In this document: one piece after another, positions 14,542 through 15,623 of the stretch
Position numbering within the stretch: position 1 is the stretch's first letter
How the letters are laid out: each line of letters starts with the position of its first letter
Source of the DNA: Ruminococcus flavefaciens
GTDB lineage: Bacteria; Bacillota_A; Clostridia; Oscillospirales; Ruminococcaceae
Assembly: GCA_004556875.1 (NCBI GenBank)
Contig: SFFP01000021.1
Location: 1-15,623, forward strand
Direction of reading: 5' to 3'
Length of the DNA: 15,623 nt
The notes under the pieces: model-generated
What the model was told of the DNA's origin: nothing
Databases searched by the model: none
What the model saw: only the letters and a program-made list of their open reading frames with translations
Position numbers and translations under genes: made by a program

Positions 14542-14567
14542 ATAATTAATATAAGGAGTGCATTGAT

Positions 14568-15038
14568 ATGGCTACAAAAAAGATGTCCAGAGAAAGCTAC
14601 GACAAGCTCGTCGCTGAACTCGATGACCTTAAGATCAATAAACGTAAGGAAGTTGCCGAAAGACTTAAAGTTGCTCGTTCATACGGAGACCTCTCCGAAA
14701 ACGCTGAGTACGATGAAGCTAAAAACGAACAGGCTATCCTCGAAGCTCACATTCAGGAACTCCAGTATACTATCGATAACGCTGAGATCGTTGACGATGA
14801 CAGCATCTCTGTTGATGAGATCGGTATGAGCTCAAAGATCACCATCAAGCGCGTAGATACAGGCAAGATAGAAACATTCACTATCGTTGGTACTAACCAC
14901 GCTAACGTAAGAGAGGGACTTATCTCTGACGAGTCTCCTATCGGCAAGGCTGCTATGAAAAAGAGAGTCGGCGATATTTTCATCGTTGAAGCTCCTGCAG
15001 GCGAGCTGAGATTTGAGGTCGTTGAGATCTCCAAGTAA
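14568..15038 (+). CDS. greA: Transcription elongation factor GreA
   Basis: 156 residues, the normal GreA length. GreA enters the secondary channel of stalled RNA polymerase and stimulates cleavage of the backtracked transcript. The N-terminal coiled coil (about 5-76) carries the tip motif YGDLSENAEYDEAKNEQ (39-55) with the acidic Asp41 and Glu44 that act at the polymerase active site. The C-terminal FKBP-like domain has SPIGKAAMKKRVGD (123-136). The usual RPP stretch before the tip is replaced by NKRKEVAERLKVARS. An AAGGAG ribosome site precedes the ATG. lysS follows after 21 bases, a pairing common in Firmicutes. Confidence 0.97.
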   Translation: MATKKMSRESYDKLVAELDDLKINKRKEVAERLKVARSYGDLSENAEYDEAKNEQAILEAHIQELQYTIDNAEIVDDDSISVDEIGMSSKITIKRVDTGKIETFTIVGTNHANVREGLISDESPIGKAAMKKRVGDIFIVEAPAGELRFEVVEISK

Positions 15039-15059
15039 TTTGCGAAAGGACATTCAAAA

Positions 15060-15623
15060 ATGAGTGAAAATCAGGTAAACACTCCTGCTCAGGCTGAGGA
15101 AGAGCCTGTTCAGGATATAAATATACTCAAGAAGGACAGACTCGATAAGCTCGCTGACCTCCGCGAAATGGGTCATGACCCGTTCACTATCACAAAATTT
15201 GACGTTACAGGTCACGCTGCTGACTACAAGAAGGAGTATGAGGCTAAGGAAGCTGAGATACTCGCTGCTGTAGGCGACGACGAAGAGAAAAAGGCCTCTG
15301 AGCTTGAAAAGCTCAACGAGAATATTATCCGTATCGCAGGCAGAATAATGAGCTGGAGAGATATGGGTAAGGCTAATTTCATTGATGTTCGCGACAAGAC
15401 AGACCGTATCCAGGTCTATGTACGTTCAAACGATGTCGGAGCTGATCTGTTCAAGGAATTCAAGAAAAAGTGGGATATCGGTGATATAATCGGTATTGAA
15501 GGCTTTGTATTCCGCACCCGCCGCGGTGAAATATCAATTCATGCAAAGAAGCTGAAGCTCCTTTCGAAGTCGCTTCTGCCGCTCCCGGAAAAATTCCACG
15601 GACTTAAAGACCCGGAGCTTCGC
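15060..15623 (+). CDS. lysS: Lysyl-tRNA synthetase, N-terminal part (runs off window)
   Basis: 188 codons are present from the ATG at 15060, preceded by GAAAGGA with 9 bases spacing; the rest lies beyond the window. This part is the class II LysRS anticodon-binding region: RLDKLADLREMGHDPF (about 26-41), then the OB-fold from about 93 with IAGRIMSWRDMGKANFIDVRD and DIIGIEGFVFRTRRGEISIHAKKLKLLSKSL, and the conserved linker LPLPEKFHGLKDPELR at the edge. The catalytic domain is not seen. The 25 N-terminal residues are acidic, and about 70-90 is a charged Glu/Lys-rich stretch slightly longer than in many bacterial enzymes. Likely co-transcribed with greA. Confidence 0.95.
   Translation, partial: MSENQVNTPAQAEEEPVQDINILKKDRLDKLADLREMGHDPFTITKFDVTGHAADYKKEYEAKEAEILAAVGDDEEKKASELEKLNENIIRIAGRIMSWRDMGKANFIDVRDKTDRIQVYVRSNDVGADLFKEFKKKWDIGDIIGIEGFVFRTRRGEISIHAKKLKLLSKSLLPLPEKFHGLKDPELR

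Noticed and set aside
14487..14567. Possible riboswitch or attenuator in the greA leader
   Set aside because: A single 6-bp stem with a large loop and no terminator; too weak to call.

Overview
The window looks like chromosomal DNA of a fibre-degrading gut or rumen Clostridium-class Firmicute, most likely a Ruminococcus or a close Oscillospiraceae relative. This is inference. It rests on a short GH130 manno-oligosaccharide phosphorylase of the Ruminococcus albus type, strong AAGGAG ribosome binding sites, TTGACT/TATAAT promoters, some TTG starts, and Gram-positive gene orders (DUF1934-argS, ftsEX-M23-S41, greA-lysS). I see no tRNA, rRNA, CRISPR array, insertion sequence or prophage gene. Most of the window is ordinary core genome.

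Left part (1-4211). A minus-strand operon runs from a metallo-beta-lactamase-fold hydrolase through a galactokinase-family GHMP kinase and a small cupin to a GNAT acetyltransferase whose start overlaps the cupin stop. Divergent from it, with its own near-consensus promoter and an 11-bp inverted repeat that looks like an operator, is a single GH130 phosphorylase gene closed by a hairpin terminator. Galactokinase and GH130 together would suit breakdown products of galactomannan, but the kinase has an Asn where galactokinases have the sugar-contacting Glu.

Middle (4374-7804). A D-Ala-D-Ala ligase homologue, a DUF1934/YwiB beta-barrel protein and arginyl-tRNA synthetase lie in the same direction with short gaps. 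The ligase keeps the fold motifs but has lost two of the three usual Mg2+ ligands (NKIG instead of NEIN), so its activity or substrate is in doubt.

Right-centre (7958-13905). A PucR/CdaR-type transcription factor precedes ftsE (with an acidic C-terminal tail of about 115 residues), ftsX (ATGA overlap), an EnvC/PcsB-like coiled-coil M23 peptidase and a PDZ-S41 C-terminal processing protease. This is a cell-wall hydrolysis module: FtsEX would control the exported M23 enzyme from across the membrane, and the S41 protease may process envelope proteins. The M23 gene has its Shine-Dalgarno 45 nt before the start codon with a hairpin in between. A terminator sits between the M23 and S41 genes.

Right end (13990-15623). 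A monocistronic gene, bounded by a promoter and a 15-bp-stem terminator, encodes an 80-residue secreted, cationic, six-cysteine peptide that I do not recognise. It shares a 19-base exact leader sequence with the M23 gene. This peptide is the best candidate for something undescribed. greA and the start of lysS follow from a consensus promoter; lysS runs off the window.
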